Shown here piece by piece: positions 1 to 7,962 of a stretch of DNA of 64,000 nucleotides. The number at the start of each line of letters is the position of its first letter. Position 1 is the first letter of the stretch. The DNA comes from Psychrobacillus lasiicapitis (GTDB taxonomy: Bacteria; Bacillota; Bacilli; Bacillales_A; Planococcaceae). The translations under genes and the position numbers were made by a program. The stretch covers positions 62,001 through 126,000 of the forward strand of contig NZ_VDGH01000009.1 of the NCBI RefSeq assembly GCF_006861795.1. Direction: 5' to 3'. The notes below the pieces were generated by a model. The model was not told where the DNA came from, ran no database searches, and saw only the letters and a program-made list of their open reading frames with translations.

Positions 1-162
1 ACACAGTTACGAGGAGCGGATGCAGTTCCTTGGATAGAAAGAGCAAGAGCAGTCGGCGTAACGGAAGCAGAGCTTGCGGATGTTGGTTATATTTGTGTGT
101 TAACGGCAGGTATCCCGGCATGGTTTGAAATAAGTGATTCATTAAAGTTGGCTACTAAGTAA
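1..162 (+). CDS. C-terminal end of a carboxymuconolactone decarboxylase-like protein (partial)
   Basis: The reading frame is open from the window edge to a TAA at 160-162, giving 53 residues. The end reads GVTEAELADVGYICVLTAGI followed by PAWFEISDSLKLA, which fits by eye the last helices of the CMD/AhpD-like family (GvTreEi..-aG.PaA..al.-A). The start lies outside the window. It is 12 bp upstream of the CoA-transferase gene with the Shine-Dalgarno AAGGAG in the gap, so it is probably in the same operon. In that setting it may be 4-carboxymuconolactone decarboxylase (pcaC-type), but the fragment is too short to separate this from other CMD-domain proteins. Confidence 0.5.
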   Translation, partial: TQLRGADAVPWIERARAVGVTEAELADVGYICVLTAGIPAWFEISDSLKLATK

Positions 163-174
163 GGAGAATTCAAT

Positions 175-861
175 ATGTCAAAGGTTATCAGTGATATTCA
201 GGATGCTTTAGCTTGTGTAGAAAGCGGTCATACAATTTTAGTAGGCGGTTTTGGTTTAGTGGGGGCACCTCTTTCATTAATAGAAGGATTAACAGAAAAA
301 GATGTAACGAATTTAACGATTGTTAGTAATAACTTGGGTGAATCCGGCAAGGGACTTGGTATTTTACTAAATCAAAACAAGATAAAAAAAGGAATTGGCT
401 CTTATTTTACGAGTAACAGAGATGTCGGAGATAAGTATCAAAAAGGAGAAATCGAGTTAGAATTGCTGCCTCAAGGGACATTGGCCGAATCTTTACGTGC
501 AGGTGGAGCTGGTCTAGGTGGATACTACACAACAACAGGCGTTGGAACGGATCTAGCAAAAGGGAAAGAAGAACGAGAGATTGATGGAGTGAACTATATA
601 TTCGAAAAGGCTATTCGAGCAGATGTTGCACTTATTCGTGCGCATAAAGCAGATACGCTTGGAAATCTCGTTTATTACAAAACAGCCCGTAACTTTAATC
701 CCCTAATGGCAACTGCTGCGAAGAAAGTAATTGTGGAAGTGGATGAAATTGTAGAACCTGGAGCATTAAATCCAGAAGAAATCGTCACACCGTTTTTGTA
801 TGTCGATACAATCATCCAAGCTCAGCAAGTATTGACGAAGGAAGGGGTTGTGAACAAATGA
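175..861 (+). CDS. pcaI: 3-oxoacid (3-oxoadipate) CoA-transferase subunit A
   Basis: 228 residues, the usual length for the A subunit of class I CoA-transferases. The N-terminal nucleotide-binding signature VGGFGLVGAPL is at residues 23-33, followed by the conserved glycine-rich region around residues 108-124 (LRAGGAGLGGYYTTTGVGT) that precedes the FEKAIRADVALIRAHKAD block. With subunit B it moves CoA from succinyl-CoA to a 3-oxoacid. The AAGGAG Shine-Dalgarno at 161-166 fixes the ATG at 175. The stop overlaps the B-subunit start (ATGA), so the two are translationally coupled. Substrate cannot be read from sequence: acetoacetate (scoA) is the alternative, but muconate cycloisomerase and thiolase genes next door favour 3-oxoadipate. 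Confidence 0.85.
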   Translation: MSKVISDIQDALACVESGHTILVGGFGLVGAPLSLIEGLTEKDVTNLTIVSNNLGESGKGLGILLNQNKIKKGIGSYFTSNRDVGDKYQKGEIELELLPQGTLAESLRAGGAGLGGYYTTTGVGTDLAKGKEEREIDGVNYIFEKAIRADVALIRAHKADTLGNLVYYKTARNFNPLMATAAKKVIVEVDEIVEPGALNPEEIVTPFLYVDTIIQAQQVLTKEGVVNK

Positions 862-1496
862 CTACATGGAGTAAAACAGATATGCAGCATTTAATCGCAA
901 AGCGTGTAGCGGCCGAACTCGAAGGACCTTGCGTTGTGAATTTAGGAATTGGTATTCCTACGCTAGTCGCGGAATATATGGACGCAGAAGATATTTATAT
1001 GCATACGGAAAACGGTCTGCTCGGAGTAACAGACGTGGAAGAAGCCGATATCGATCCAAACCTTGTAAATGCAGGAAAGTTACCGGTTGGAGAAGCAATT
1101 GGTTCTTCTTTCTTTAATAGTTCCGATTCCTTTGCGATGATTCGTGGGGGGCATGTGGATGTAGCAATTTTAGGTGCACTACAAGTCGATCAAACGGGTG
1201 TTATTGCAAACTGGGCGGTTCCAGGAAAGAATATTATGGGTGTTGGGGGTGCGATGGATTTATTGGTCGGCGCAAAGAAAGTGTTTGTAACGATGAGCCA
1301 TACATCTAAAGATGGTAGCAGCAAACTGTTAAAAGAGTGTACATATCCAATCACCTCGACAAGAAGCGTTGATATGATTTTTACGGAACTTGCGGTATTT
1401 GAAGTAGTGAATAAGCAATTGAAGCTTGTCGAGCTAATGCCAGGTATCACCATAGAAGAAGTACAAGCAAAAACGGAAGCTGATTTTATACATTAA
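858..1496 (+). CDS. pcaJ: 3-oxoacid (3-oxoadipate) CoA-transferase subunit B
   Basis: 212 residues, normal for the B subunit. The catalytic glutamate lies in the family motif ENGLLG, here E51. The central GGHVDVAILGALQVDQTG and the later WAVPGKNIMGVGGAMDLL block are typical of the subunit. It starts with ATG inside the last codon of subunit A (4-bp overlap). Both subunits assemble into a cytoplasmic heterotetramer. The product, 3-oxoadipyl-CoA if the pathway assignment is right, is the substrate of the thiolase two genes downstream. Confidence 0.86.
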   Translation: MTTWSKTDMQHLIAKRVAAELEGPCVVNLGIGIPTLVAEYMDAEDIYMHTENGLLGVTDVEEADIDPNLVNAGKLPVGEAIGSSFFNSSDSFAMIRGGHVDVAILGALQVDQTGVIANWAVPGKNIMGVGGAMDLLVGAKKVFVTMSHTSKDGSSKLLKECTYPITSTRSVDMIFTELAVFEVVNKQLKLVELMPGITIEEVQAKTEADFIH

Positions 1497-1517
1497 ATCG
1501 AAGAGGGTTGGTTGTAA

Positions 1518-2633
1518 ATGAAAATACGTTCTTTTGATGTTTATATAGTAGATTTACCGACAATTCGTCCGCACCAGTTGGCAATGCATACGATTGTTTC
1601 CCAATCGATTGTTGTGGGTCGCGTTACAGATGAGGAAGGCCGTGAAGGCTGGTCTGAAGTGGCGACTATTGGAGGAGCTTCATATGGAGAGTCGACACCG
1701 GAAGCGATTAAAGCAAATATTGACACATATATAGCGCCACTAGTAATTGGGAAGGACCCAGTTCATTTTGACAAGATTATGTATGAAGTTTCACAGGAAG
1801 TAAGAGGCAATAATTTTGCCAAAACGGTTGTAGAAACAGCAATTATCGACTTAGCGGCCCGTAGTAAAGGTGTAGCAGCTTTTGAATTATTCGGTGGCCA
1901 AATCCATACTTCCTTGCCAATTGCTTGGACGCTAGCAAGTGGGGACACCGCAAAAGATATTGAAGAAGCGAAAGAATTTTTACATCAAAAGCGTCATAAA
2001 ATTTTCAAGTTGAAAATAGGAAAAGGCGATCCGTTTAAAAATGTGGAGCATGTTCGAAAGATTAAACAAGCGGTAGGGGACGAGGCACGAATTACGGTCG
2101 ACGTCAATCAAGCTTGGGATGAGGATACGGCAAATTATTGTATCGCTGCTTTAGAAGACGGCGGTGTATCGATGGTGGAACAGCCGCTGCCAACGTGGAA
2201 TTATGAAGGAATGGCAAGATTGACAGCTCGTTTTAAAGTACCGATTATGGCTGATGAAGCTGCAAATAGCATACAAGATGTGTTCCAAATTTCGAAGCAC
2301 CGTGCAGGTAATTGCATCGCGTTGAAGCCTTGTAAAGCAGGTGGGCTAACGCAAACAAAGAAAGTTGCGGGGATAGCGGAAGCTGCAGGAATTGGATTAT
2401 ATGGTGGCACGATGATCGAGTCTAGTTTAGGAACAGCAATTTGCGCACAACTTTATGCAACAATTCCAGAGATGAAATTTGGTACAGAAATATTCGGTCC
2501 TTTATTATTTCAAGATGACCTTACGTTAGAGCCTATTAAGTTTGAAAACTTTGAAGTCATTATACCGAATGGACCTGGATTTGGAGTAGAAATTGATCGC
2601 GAAAAAGTAAAACATTATGCGAGAAGTCTTTAA
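1518..2633 (+). CDS. catB: Muconate cycloisomerase-like enolase superfamily enzyme
   Basis: 371 residues, matching the muconate lactonizing enzyme subgroup of the enolase superfamily. The capping domain covers about residues 1-125 and the barrel follows. Catalytic groups are all visible: KxK at K164/K166, metal ligands D195 (VDVNQ), E221 (MVEQPLP) and D246 (MADEA), and the opposite base K270 (ALKPCKAGG). The C-terminus EIFGPLLFQDDL is typical of cycloisomerases rather than dipeptide epimerases. Expected reaction: cis,cis-muconate to muconolactone in catechol ortho-cleavage. It lies 21 bp after subunit B and 15 bp before the thiolase, clearly co-transcribed. Family assignment is secure; the exact substrate is inferred from neighbours, since this subgroup includes N-succinylamino acid racemases. 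Confidence 0.75.
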   Translation: MKIRSFDVYIVDLPTIRPHQLAMHTIVSQSIVVGRVTDEEGREGWSEVATIGGASYGESTPEAIKANIDTYIAPLVIGKDPVHFDKIMYEVSQEVRGNNFAKTVVETAIIDLAARSKGVAAFELFGGQIHTSLPIAWTLASGDTAKDIEEAKEFLHQKRHKIFKLKIGKGDPFKNVEHVRKIKQAVGDEARITVDVNQAWDEDTANYCIAALEDGGVSMVEQPLPTWNYEGMARLTARFKVPIMADEAANSIQDVFQISKHRAGNCIALKPCKAGGLTQTKKVAGIAEAAGIGLYGGTMIESSLGTAICAQLYATIPEMKFGTEIFGPLLFQDDLTLEPIKFENFEVIIPNGPGFGVEIDREKVKHYARSL

Positions 2634-2648
2634 GGTGGAGAGGATTAT

Positions 2649-3842
2649 ATGAAGAATGTGGTAATCGTAGATGCAGTTCGTACGGCAATAGGAAAACTTG
2701 GCGGTAGTATTGGCAATGAAACAGTAGATTTCTTAGGATCATACGTAATAGAGGAATTAATTCGTCGTACAGAATTAGATAAGACTGCTGTAGAAGAAGT
2801 GATTTTAGGTCAAGCAAAACAAAGTGCAGATGTATCCAACCTAGCAAGAGTAGCGATGCTTCGAGCTGGACTTCCTGTAGAAATTCCTGGATATACAATC
2901 CATCGTCAATGTGGATCGGGTGTGCAAGCGGTTAACTCTGCGGCACAACAGATTCAAACAGGATTAAGCGATATTATCATTGCTGGTGGAGCAGAGTCGA
3001 TGAGTACTGCACCTTATTATGTGAATAGTGTACGCTTTGGTACAAAATCTGGAGATGTTTCATTGAAAGATCCGAATACCGCAAGTCAACCAGGTTCTCA
3101 GCCAAGAGAGATTTATGGGGATTTGAATATGGGTATCACAGCAGAAAATGTAGCAGAAAAGTACGGTATCTCTAGAGAAGCACAAGATGAATTTGCATTA
3201 AGCAGCCAAGAAAAAACAAAAAACGCCATAGAAAAAGGCTATTTTGAAAAAGAGATAGCACCTTACCCGGTGAAAACACGTAAAGGAATTGTAGAGTTTA
3301 AAGTCGATGAGCATCCAAGGGAAACATCCTTGGAGAAGCTAGCTACACTTAAGCCAGTGTTTAAAGAAGGTGGGACGGTAACAGCAGGTAATGCTAGTGG
3401 TCGTAATGATGGAGCAGCAGCTTTGCTAGTAATGTCTGAAGAAGAAGCGTTGAAACGGGGCTATAAACCAAAAGCACGCATTATCGCACAAGCTTCTGTA
3501 GGATGTGCACCTGAGTTAATGGGAATGGGACCTGTATATGCTATGCAAAAAGCATTGCAGCAAACTAGTTTATCGATGGCAGATTTAGATGTAGTAGAGT
3601 TGAATGAAGCTTTTGCAGCACAAGCAGTTGCATGTGTGAATGAGTTGGGACTAGATTACGGTAAGGTGAATCCAAATGGGGGAGCCATCGCAATGGGTCA
3701 TCCTATTGGCGCAACTGGTGCAATACTGTTGACGAAGTTAGTGCATGAATTAGAACGTACTGGCAAGAAATATGGTGCGGTGACGCTCTGTATCGCTGGC
3801 GGTATGGGTATCGCAACGATTATTGAGAATATGCAAGTTTAA
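2649..3842 (+). CDS. pcaF: Thiolase (3-oxoadipyl-CoA / acetyl-CoA acyltransferase)
   Basis: 397 residues, full length for a biosynthetic-type or degradative thiolase. Active-site cysteine C88 in HRQCGSGVQAV, the GHPIGATGA motif with H351, and the second cysteine C381 in LCIAGGMG complete the catalytic triad. In this operon it would cleave 3-oxoadipyl-CoA to succinyl-CoA and acetyl-CoA, ending the beta-ketoadipate pathway. The Shine-Dalgarno GGTGGAGAGG before the ATG is strong. Sequence cannot distinguish 3-oxoadipyl-CoA thiolase from acetoacetyl-CoA thiolase. A terminator follows directly, so this is the last gene of the operon. Confidence 0.85.
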   Translation: MKNVVIVDAVRTAIGKLGGSIGNETVDFLGSYVIEELIRRTELDKTAVEEVILGQAKQSADVSNLARVAMLRAGLPVEIPGYTIHRQCGSGVQAVNSAAQQIQTGLSDIIIAGGAESMSTAPYYVNSVRFGTKSGDVSLKDPNTASQPGSQPREIYGDLNMGITAENVAEKYGISREAQDEFALSSQEKTKNAIEKGYFEKEIAPYPVKTRKGIVEFKVDEHPRETSLEKLATLKPVFKEGGTVTAGNASGRNDGAAALLVMSEEEALKRGYKPKARIIAQASVGCAPELMGMGPVYAMQKALQQTSLSMADLDVVELNEAFAAQAVACVNELGLDYGKVNPNGGAIAMGHPIGATGAILLTKLVHELERTGKKYGAVTLCIAGGMGIATIIENMQV

Positions 3843-3844
3843 GG

Positions 3845-3870
3845 GGGCTGCTTAGGCAGCTCTTTTGTTT
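3845..3870 (+). terminator. Terminator of the aromatic-degradation operon
   Basis: Seven-base-pair stem GGGCTGC/GCAGCTC (one G-U) with TTAG loop, followed by TCTTTTGTTT, directly behind the thiolase stop. Confidence 0.7.
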
Positions 3871-3880
3871 TGGAAGAGAA

Positions 3881-4085
3881 TTGGTTGCTTTCGTGAATTA
3901 ATTGGTTTCCCTTAGCCATTTTGTAACTTATAAAAGCAAATAATTCCAATACAATATTCATAAAAGCTATCTCTGCATGAGTTTACTTGTTAATTGGAGA
4001 GCTTGGTTGCTTTCTCGCACATTTGGTTGCTTTCGCCATAAAATTGATTGCTCTCGTAAGAGAATTGGTTTCCCTTAGCCATTAA
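3881..4085. repeat. Phased micro-repeat array A (TTGGTTGCTTTCG word)
   Basis: Intergenic array of the word TTGGTTGCTTTCG and its variant TTGGTTTCCCTTAGCC. Starts are at 3881, 3902, 4003, 4023, 4044 and 4065, so neighbours are spaced 20-21 bp. The variant word occurs twice (3902, 4065), each time as the last unit of a run, with CTTAGCCATT preserved. The units do not form an open reading frame and no large palindrome is seen. This takes up most of the 437-bp gap between the thiolase and the LysM gene. Confidence 0.75.
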
Positions 4086-4279
4086 TTTCTATTAAATTTC
4101 TACATTCTTATATTGGAATTGTTTCAAAAATAAAGCCATTTTTCAAAACAGATTTTAATTGTTTTGGAAGGTGGCTTCTTTTTATTTAATTAGAATGTTT
4201 GTTTTTCGAAGTTTTTGGGCAAGACTGTGACGAATTAAAATGTTTAACAGTTTACTTGCAAAGGAGGAGTTTTATTTTG

Positions 4280-5059
4280 ATGTTTAGAACATTTTTGTTC
4301 ATTGTGCTTATCCTATTTTCAATGAATACAGTAGCACAAGCGGCGGAACTTATGCCTATAGGCGTAGGAGGAGACAATATTGAAGTTTCCTATAATTTTC
4401 CGATAGAAAATGATGTACCATTTCAATATGCTTTAGATCTTGGATTAGTTAATTATCCACCAGTGGATCTGCAAGTAGAGCCTGAAGTATATAAGGTGAT
4501 GCAAGGAGATAATTTATTTCGAATTGCACTAAAGCATAATATTCCATTAGAGTCCCTAGTTGAGTGGAATAATTTGGCGGGAGATAAAATACATCCAGGT
4601 GATGAATTGATTGTGAGCGGGGGTGGTGTGGAAGCGGAAACCGTTCATCAGAAGCCAGATAGGAAGGTGGCGGCTGTTTCCACCCCAATTGTTACACCCC
4701 CACCAGTCGAAAAAACGGAAGCAGTAGAAGTAAAGGAAGAAAAAGTAGAAGTGGCAGAGGAACAAGTAGTGGATGAAATGACTGTTACAGCAACTGCTTA
4801 TACGGCATACTGTCCAGGCTGTTCCGGAACGACTGCATATGGAATTGACTTACGTTCCAATCCAAACCAGAAAGTGATTGCTGTAGATCCAAGAATTATT
4901 CCACTCGGCACAAAAGTATGGGTGGAAGGTTACGGAGAGGCTATTGCCGGTGATACAGGTGGAGCTATTAAAGGTCACAAAATTGATGTATTCATTCCAT
5001 CTTATGATAGTGCGATGGAATGGGGAGTTAAAAAGGTCAAACTGAAAGTACTCAATTAA
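4280..5059 (+). CDS. Secreted LysM and 3D-domain cell wall protein (YocH-like)
   Basis: 259 residues from the ATG at 4280, preferred over the upstream in-frame ATG at 4199 because AAGGAGGAG (4261-4269) sits at the right distance. Residues 1-22 form a signal peptide ending AQA. One LysM motif (YKVMQGDNLFRIALKHNI...) at about 63-107 binds peptidoglycan. A linker rich in E, K and V (about 120-165) leads to a C-terminal 3D domain (about 170-259) with AVDPRIIPLGTKVWV, GDTGGAIKGHKIDVF and the aspartates typical of MltA-like double-psi barrels. The family contains resuscitation-promoting or muralytic proteins such as B. subtilis YocH. Activity is inferred from family. Confidence 0.85.
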   Translation: MFRTFLFIVLILFSMNTVAQAAELMPIGVGGDNIEVSYNFPIENDVPFQYALDLGLVNYPPVDLQVEPEVYKVMQGDNLFRIALKHNIPLESLVEWNNLAGDKIHPGDELIVSGGGVEAETVHQKPDRKVAAVSTPIVTPPPVEKTEAVEVKEEKVEVAEEQVVDEMTVTATAYTAYCPGCSGTTAYGIDLRSNPNQKVIAVDPRIIPLGTKVWVEGYGEAIAGDTGGAIKGHKIDVFIPSYDSAMEWGVKKVKLKVLN

Positions 5060-5065
5060 TAAGGA

Positions 5066-5098
5066 AAACCTATGCAGAGTGTTTGCATAGGTTTTTTT
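5066..5098 (+). terminator. Terminator of the LysM-3D gene
   Basis: Stem AAACCTATGCA/TGCATAGGTTT followed by a run of seven T. Confidence 0.85.
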
Positions 5099-5112
5099 AT
5101 ATGGAAATTGCA

Positions 5113-5141
5113 TTGAGAATATTTCAATTATAGTGCATAAT
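5113..5141 (+). promoter_or_regulatory. Sigma-A-like promoter of purU
   Basis: TTGAGA (5113-5118), 17-bp spacer, CATAAT (5136-5141). It lies upstream of the start at 5178 and would overlap the alternative start at 5133, which supports the later start. Confidence 0.5.
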
Positions 5142-5177
5142 GAGACAATTAATGAGTTAGTGAGGAGATGTACTTTA

Positions 5178-6086
5178 ATGTCTATTAATACGGAAGTCCA
5201 AGTAAGGTCGAAGCAACAACATAAACAATTAGAAAACAGAGGCTGTTTGTTAGTGAAATGTCCAGATAAACCAGGGATAGTCTCTATTCTATCTACATTT
5301 TTACATAATCATGAATCTAATATTATTGAGTCAAGCCAATATTCAAGCGATCCAGAGAATGGAATCTTTTTTATACGAATCGAGTACCATCGTGAGAATT
5401 TGCTAAAAGAGAAGAAAAGAATGGAAAATGATTTCCGCGAGATTGCGGCAGCACATAATATGGATTACAACTTTTCCTATCGGATTGAGCGAAAACGATC
5501 TGCGATATTTGTCTCCAAAGAAATCCACTGCTTGATGGAGCTATTGTGGGAATGGCAAAATGGAGATTTAGATACTGATATCGTCGTAGTTATTAGTAAT
5601 CACGAAGATGCCCGTCCAATCGTAGAGTCGTTAGGAATACCGTTTCATTACATACCGGCAAACAAAGATATTCGGAAACAGGTGGAAGAAGAACAAATAC
5701 GCTTGTTGGACAAGTATGAAGTCGACTTGTTAATTCTAGCACGGTATATGCAAATTCTAACTCCAGACTTTGTTCGCCACTTTGAGAGCCGAATCATTAA
5801 TATTCACCATTCCTTTTTGCCTGCGTTTATAGGAGCGGGACCATATGAGCGTGCATACGAGCGTGGTGTAAAGTTAATCGGTGCGACATCGCATTATGTA
5901 ACGAATAATCTTGATGAAGGACCGATAATCGAGCAGGACGTTGAACGAGTTGATCATCGAGATGATGTCATCAATTTAAAGAAAATTGGACGTCAAATTG
6001 AGCGACGGGTACTTGCTAAAGCGGTGAAATGGCATTTAGAGAATCGCATCATTGTAGAGGGAAATAAAACGATTGTGTTTCATTAA
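5178..6086 (+). CDS. purU: Formyltetrahydrofolate deformylase
   Basis: 302 residues from the ATG at 5178 (Shine-Dalgarno GAGGAG at 5162-5167), close to the ~300 residues of Bacillus PurU. An earlier in-frame ATG at 5133 would add 15 residues with no ribosome site. The N-terminal ACT domain begins GCLLVKCPDKPGIVSILSTF, and the C-terminal formyltransferase-fold domain has the catalytic region INIHHSFLPAFIGAGPYERA and the later SHYVTNNLDEGPIIEQD. It hydrolyses 10-formyl-THF to THF and formate, balancing one-carbon pools and supplying formate for PurT in purine synthesis. It is monocistronic, with its own promoter and terminator. Confidence 0.92.
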   Translation: MSINTEVQVRSKQQHKQLENRGCLLVKCPDKPGIVSILSTFLHNHESNIIESSQYSSDPENGIFFIRIEYHRENLLKEKKRMENDFREIAAAHNMDYNFSYRIERKRSAIFVSKEIHCLMELLWEWQNGDLDTDIVVVISNHEDARPIVESLGIPFHYIPANKDIRKQVEEEQIRLLDKYEVDLLILARYMQILTPDFVRHFESRIINIHHSFLPAFIGAGPYERAYERGVKLIGATSHYVTNNLDEGPIIEQDVERVDHRDDVINLKKIGRQIERRVLAKAVKWHLENRIIVEGNKTIVFH

Positions 6087-6091
6087 TAAAT

Positions 6092-6140
6092 AAATCCAGG
6101 TTGGAGACGATTTTTATACGTTTCTAATCTGGATTTTTTT
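6092..6140 (+). terminator. Terminator of purU
   Basis: AAATCCAGGTTGGAGACG pairs, with several G-U pairs, to CGTTTCTAATCTGGATTT, followed by T7. Confidence 0.8.
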
Positions 6141-6425
6141 GTACTATAAGAAGTTATCAAATAGATGGAATTTCACTTAACAACAAAGTATGGCATTTTT
6201 CAAGGAATAATGCGTCTAAGCAATGTCTGCTAGTATTTCCTCTGAGTAAGAAATGTGAGAAATCAATCATCACAATCACATTGCATACTAATTGATGATC
6301 TATCTATCTTTCATACTAGTCTAGTTTCAAAATGGTCACTACTTCCATAAATCAGCATTTATACATATGAAAAAGGTCTAAAACTGTCTTGGCTCTAACT
6401 TTTTTTTGAATATTTTTCTTGGAAA

Positions 6426-6533
6426 ATGTGTTTAGTTGGAACTTTGAGGGGGTTAGTTGGAAATTTCACTGGTTTAGTTGGAATTTTGTTAAGTTTAGTT
6501 GGAATAATCGTGTGGTTAGTTGTAAAAGGATAA
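6426..6533 (+). repeat. Phased micro-repeat array B (TTAGTTGGAA word, exact 21-bp period)
   Basis: Five copies of TTAGTTGGAA (last copy TTAGTTGTAA) start at 6432, 6453, 6474, 6495 and 6516, an exact 21-bp period, with unrelated 11-bp fillers. Because 21 is a multiple of three, one frame stays open: ATG at 6426 to TAA at 6531 would give a 35-residue hydrophobic peptide with the heptad LVGxxxx. There is no good Shine-Dalgarno (only TTGGAAA). The rest of the 787-bp gap between purU and the phospho-operon (6141-6425 and 6534-6800) shows no gene. Confidence 0.75.
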
Positions 6534-6804
6534 CTTTCCCACAAAAAAGCGATTAGTCTCAAGTGAACGATTGCTACTAGTTATGAACTTTTCCTATTTC
6601 TTCATTTTTCTCAGATTCATCAAGTGGTCTCTTCTGGTTGAAGACAGCAAATTTCTCTTCGTTCTTTTCATTATATTCATCGCTCACTCACTCACGTACA
6701 CAGTAGACACCGTATACCACGCATATTCCCCCTAGGCACAAACTAACCTTAACAAAAGCTCAACAATTTTTACTTAACATTATTAACTCCTCCATACCCG
6801 CTTA

Positions 6805-6859
6805 ATGTTTGTTTTGTAACATGATTCTTGTAAGCAAATTAAAACAAACATAAACAAAC
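6805..6859. promoter_or_regulatory. Candidate operator of the phospho-operon
   Basis: Perfect 11-bp inverted repeat ATGTTTGTTTT (6805-6815) and AAAACAAACAT (6841-6851), with a further half-site ATAAACAAAC (6850-6859). It ends just before the Shine-Dalgarno (CGGAGG, 6859-6864) of the first gene. The DeoR-type repressor encoded in the operon is the obvious candidate ligand. Confidence 0.5.
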
Positions 6860-6873
6860 GGAGGTTTTCGGCA

Positions 6874-7962
6874 ATGTCTTTTAAGCGTGTTTGGAAGAAA
6901 AGCATAATCGGTGTATTAGCAGTATCTATTTTGGCGGCTTGTTCGGATAGTTCAGCTAAAACAACCGTTAATGGCAACGATTTATCGGTAGATGAAATTA
7001 TAACAAAAGCAAAAGAAGAAGGTACAGTAAACTCGGTAGGTATGCCGGATACTTGGGCGAACTGGGTGGAAACTTGGGAAGAGCTTGGAGCGGAGTATAA
7101 CTTAAACCATGCAGATACCGATATGTCGAGTGCAGAGGAACTTGCAAAGTTTGAAGCGGAGAAGGAAGATGCAACGGCTGATATCGGAGACGTTGGTATT
7201 GCATTTGGACCAATCGCAAAAGACAAAGGTTTAACATTAGCCTATAAAACTTCTTACTGGGATGATATTCCGGATTGGGCTAAAGATGAAGAAGGTCACT
7301 GGGTTGTTGGATATACAGGAACCATGTCCTTTTTAACAGATACAAACAATGTGAAAAATCCGCCTAAATCATGGGACGATATTAAAAATGGTGATTTTAA
7401 TGTAAGTATTGGAGATGCCTTAACTGCAAACCAAGCACAGTTTGCTATTTTAGCAGCAGCTATGGCTTATGGTGGAGATGAGAAGAATTTACAACCTGGA
7501 ATTGATTTCTTCGCAGAGCTTGCTAAACAAGGTCGACTACAAGGGGACGCAACAGTTGCGAACCTGGAAAAAGGGGAAATTGATGTAGCAATTATGTGGG
7601 ATTTCAATTCGTTAGGCTATCGCAACCAAATTGATGAGTCACGTTTTGAAGTAGTAATTCCAGAAGAAGGCTCTGTTATTTCTGGTTATGCAACGGTTAT
7701 TAATAAATACGCAAAAAATCCACATGCTGCAATGTTAACACGTGAGTATATATTATCGGACGCTGGACAAGAAAATTTGGCAAAAGGATACGCACGTCCA
7801 ATTCGTGAGAACGTAGAGCTTTCTGCAGAAGTAGAAGATTTGTTATTGCCGGCGGAAATGTATGAAAATGCACAACCAGTTGGCGATCAAAAAGCATGGG
7901 AAGAAACAACAAAACAAATTCCACAAATGTACCAAGAACAGGTATTAATCCATGTCAAATAA
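6874..7962 (+). CDS. ABC transporter substrate-binding lipoprotein (organophosphorus/phosphonate-type import)
   Basis: 362 residues. A lipoprotein signal peptide with lipobox LAAC (C23) anchors it outside the membrane. The body resembles family 1 extracellular solute-binding proteins of the Fe3+/polyamine/2-aminoethylphosphonate group. It is the first gene of a seven-gene operon and overlaps the next gene by 11 bp. The start is fixed by CGGAGG at 6859-6864. The ligand is not evident from sequence; two phosphoesterases in the operon suggest a phosphate ester or phosphonate. Thiamine, spermidine or iron cannot be excluded for the binding protein alone. Confidence 0.8.
   Translation: MSFKRVWKKSIIGVLAVSILAACSDSSAKTTVNGNDLSVDEIITKAKEEGTVNSVGMPDTWANWVETWEELGAEYNLNHADTDMSSAEELAKFEAEKEDATADIGDVGIAFGPIAKDKGLTLAYKTSYWDDIPDWAKDEEGHWVVGYTGTMSFLTDTNNVKNPPKSWDDIKNGDFNVSIGDALTANQAQFAILAAAMAYGGDEKNLQPGIDFFAELAKQGRLQGDATVANLEKGEIDVAIMWDFNSLGYRNQIDESRFEVVIPEEGSVISGYATVINKYAKNPHAAMLTREYILSDAGQENLAKGYARPIRENVELSAEVEDLLLPAEMYENAQPVGDQKAWEETTKQIPQMYQEQVLIHVK

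Noticed and set aside
1190-1453. Minus-strand ORFs opposite the CoA-transferase, urease, groEL and other genes
   Set aside because: Shadows of strong plus-strand genes; no ribosome sites or recognisable products.
6432-6525. CRISPR array for the 21-bp repeats
   Set aside because: Repeat word is 10 bp and filler 11 bp, too short for repeats and spacers; no cas genes in the window.
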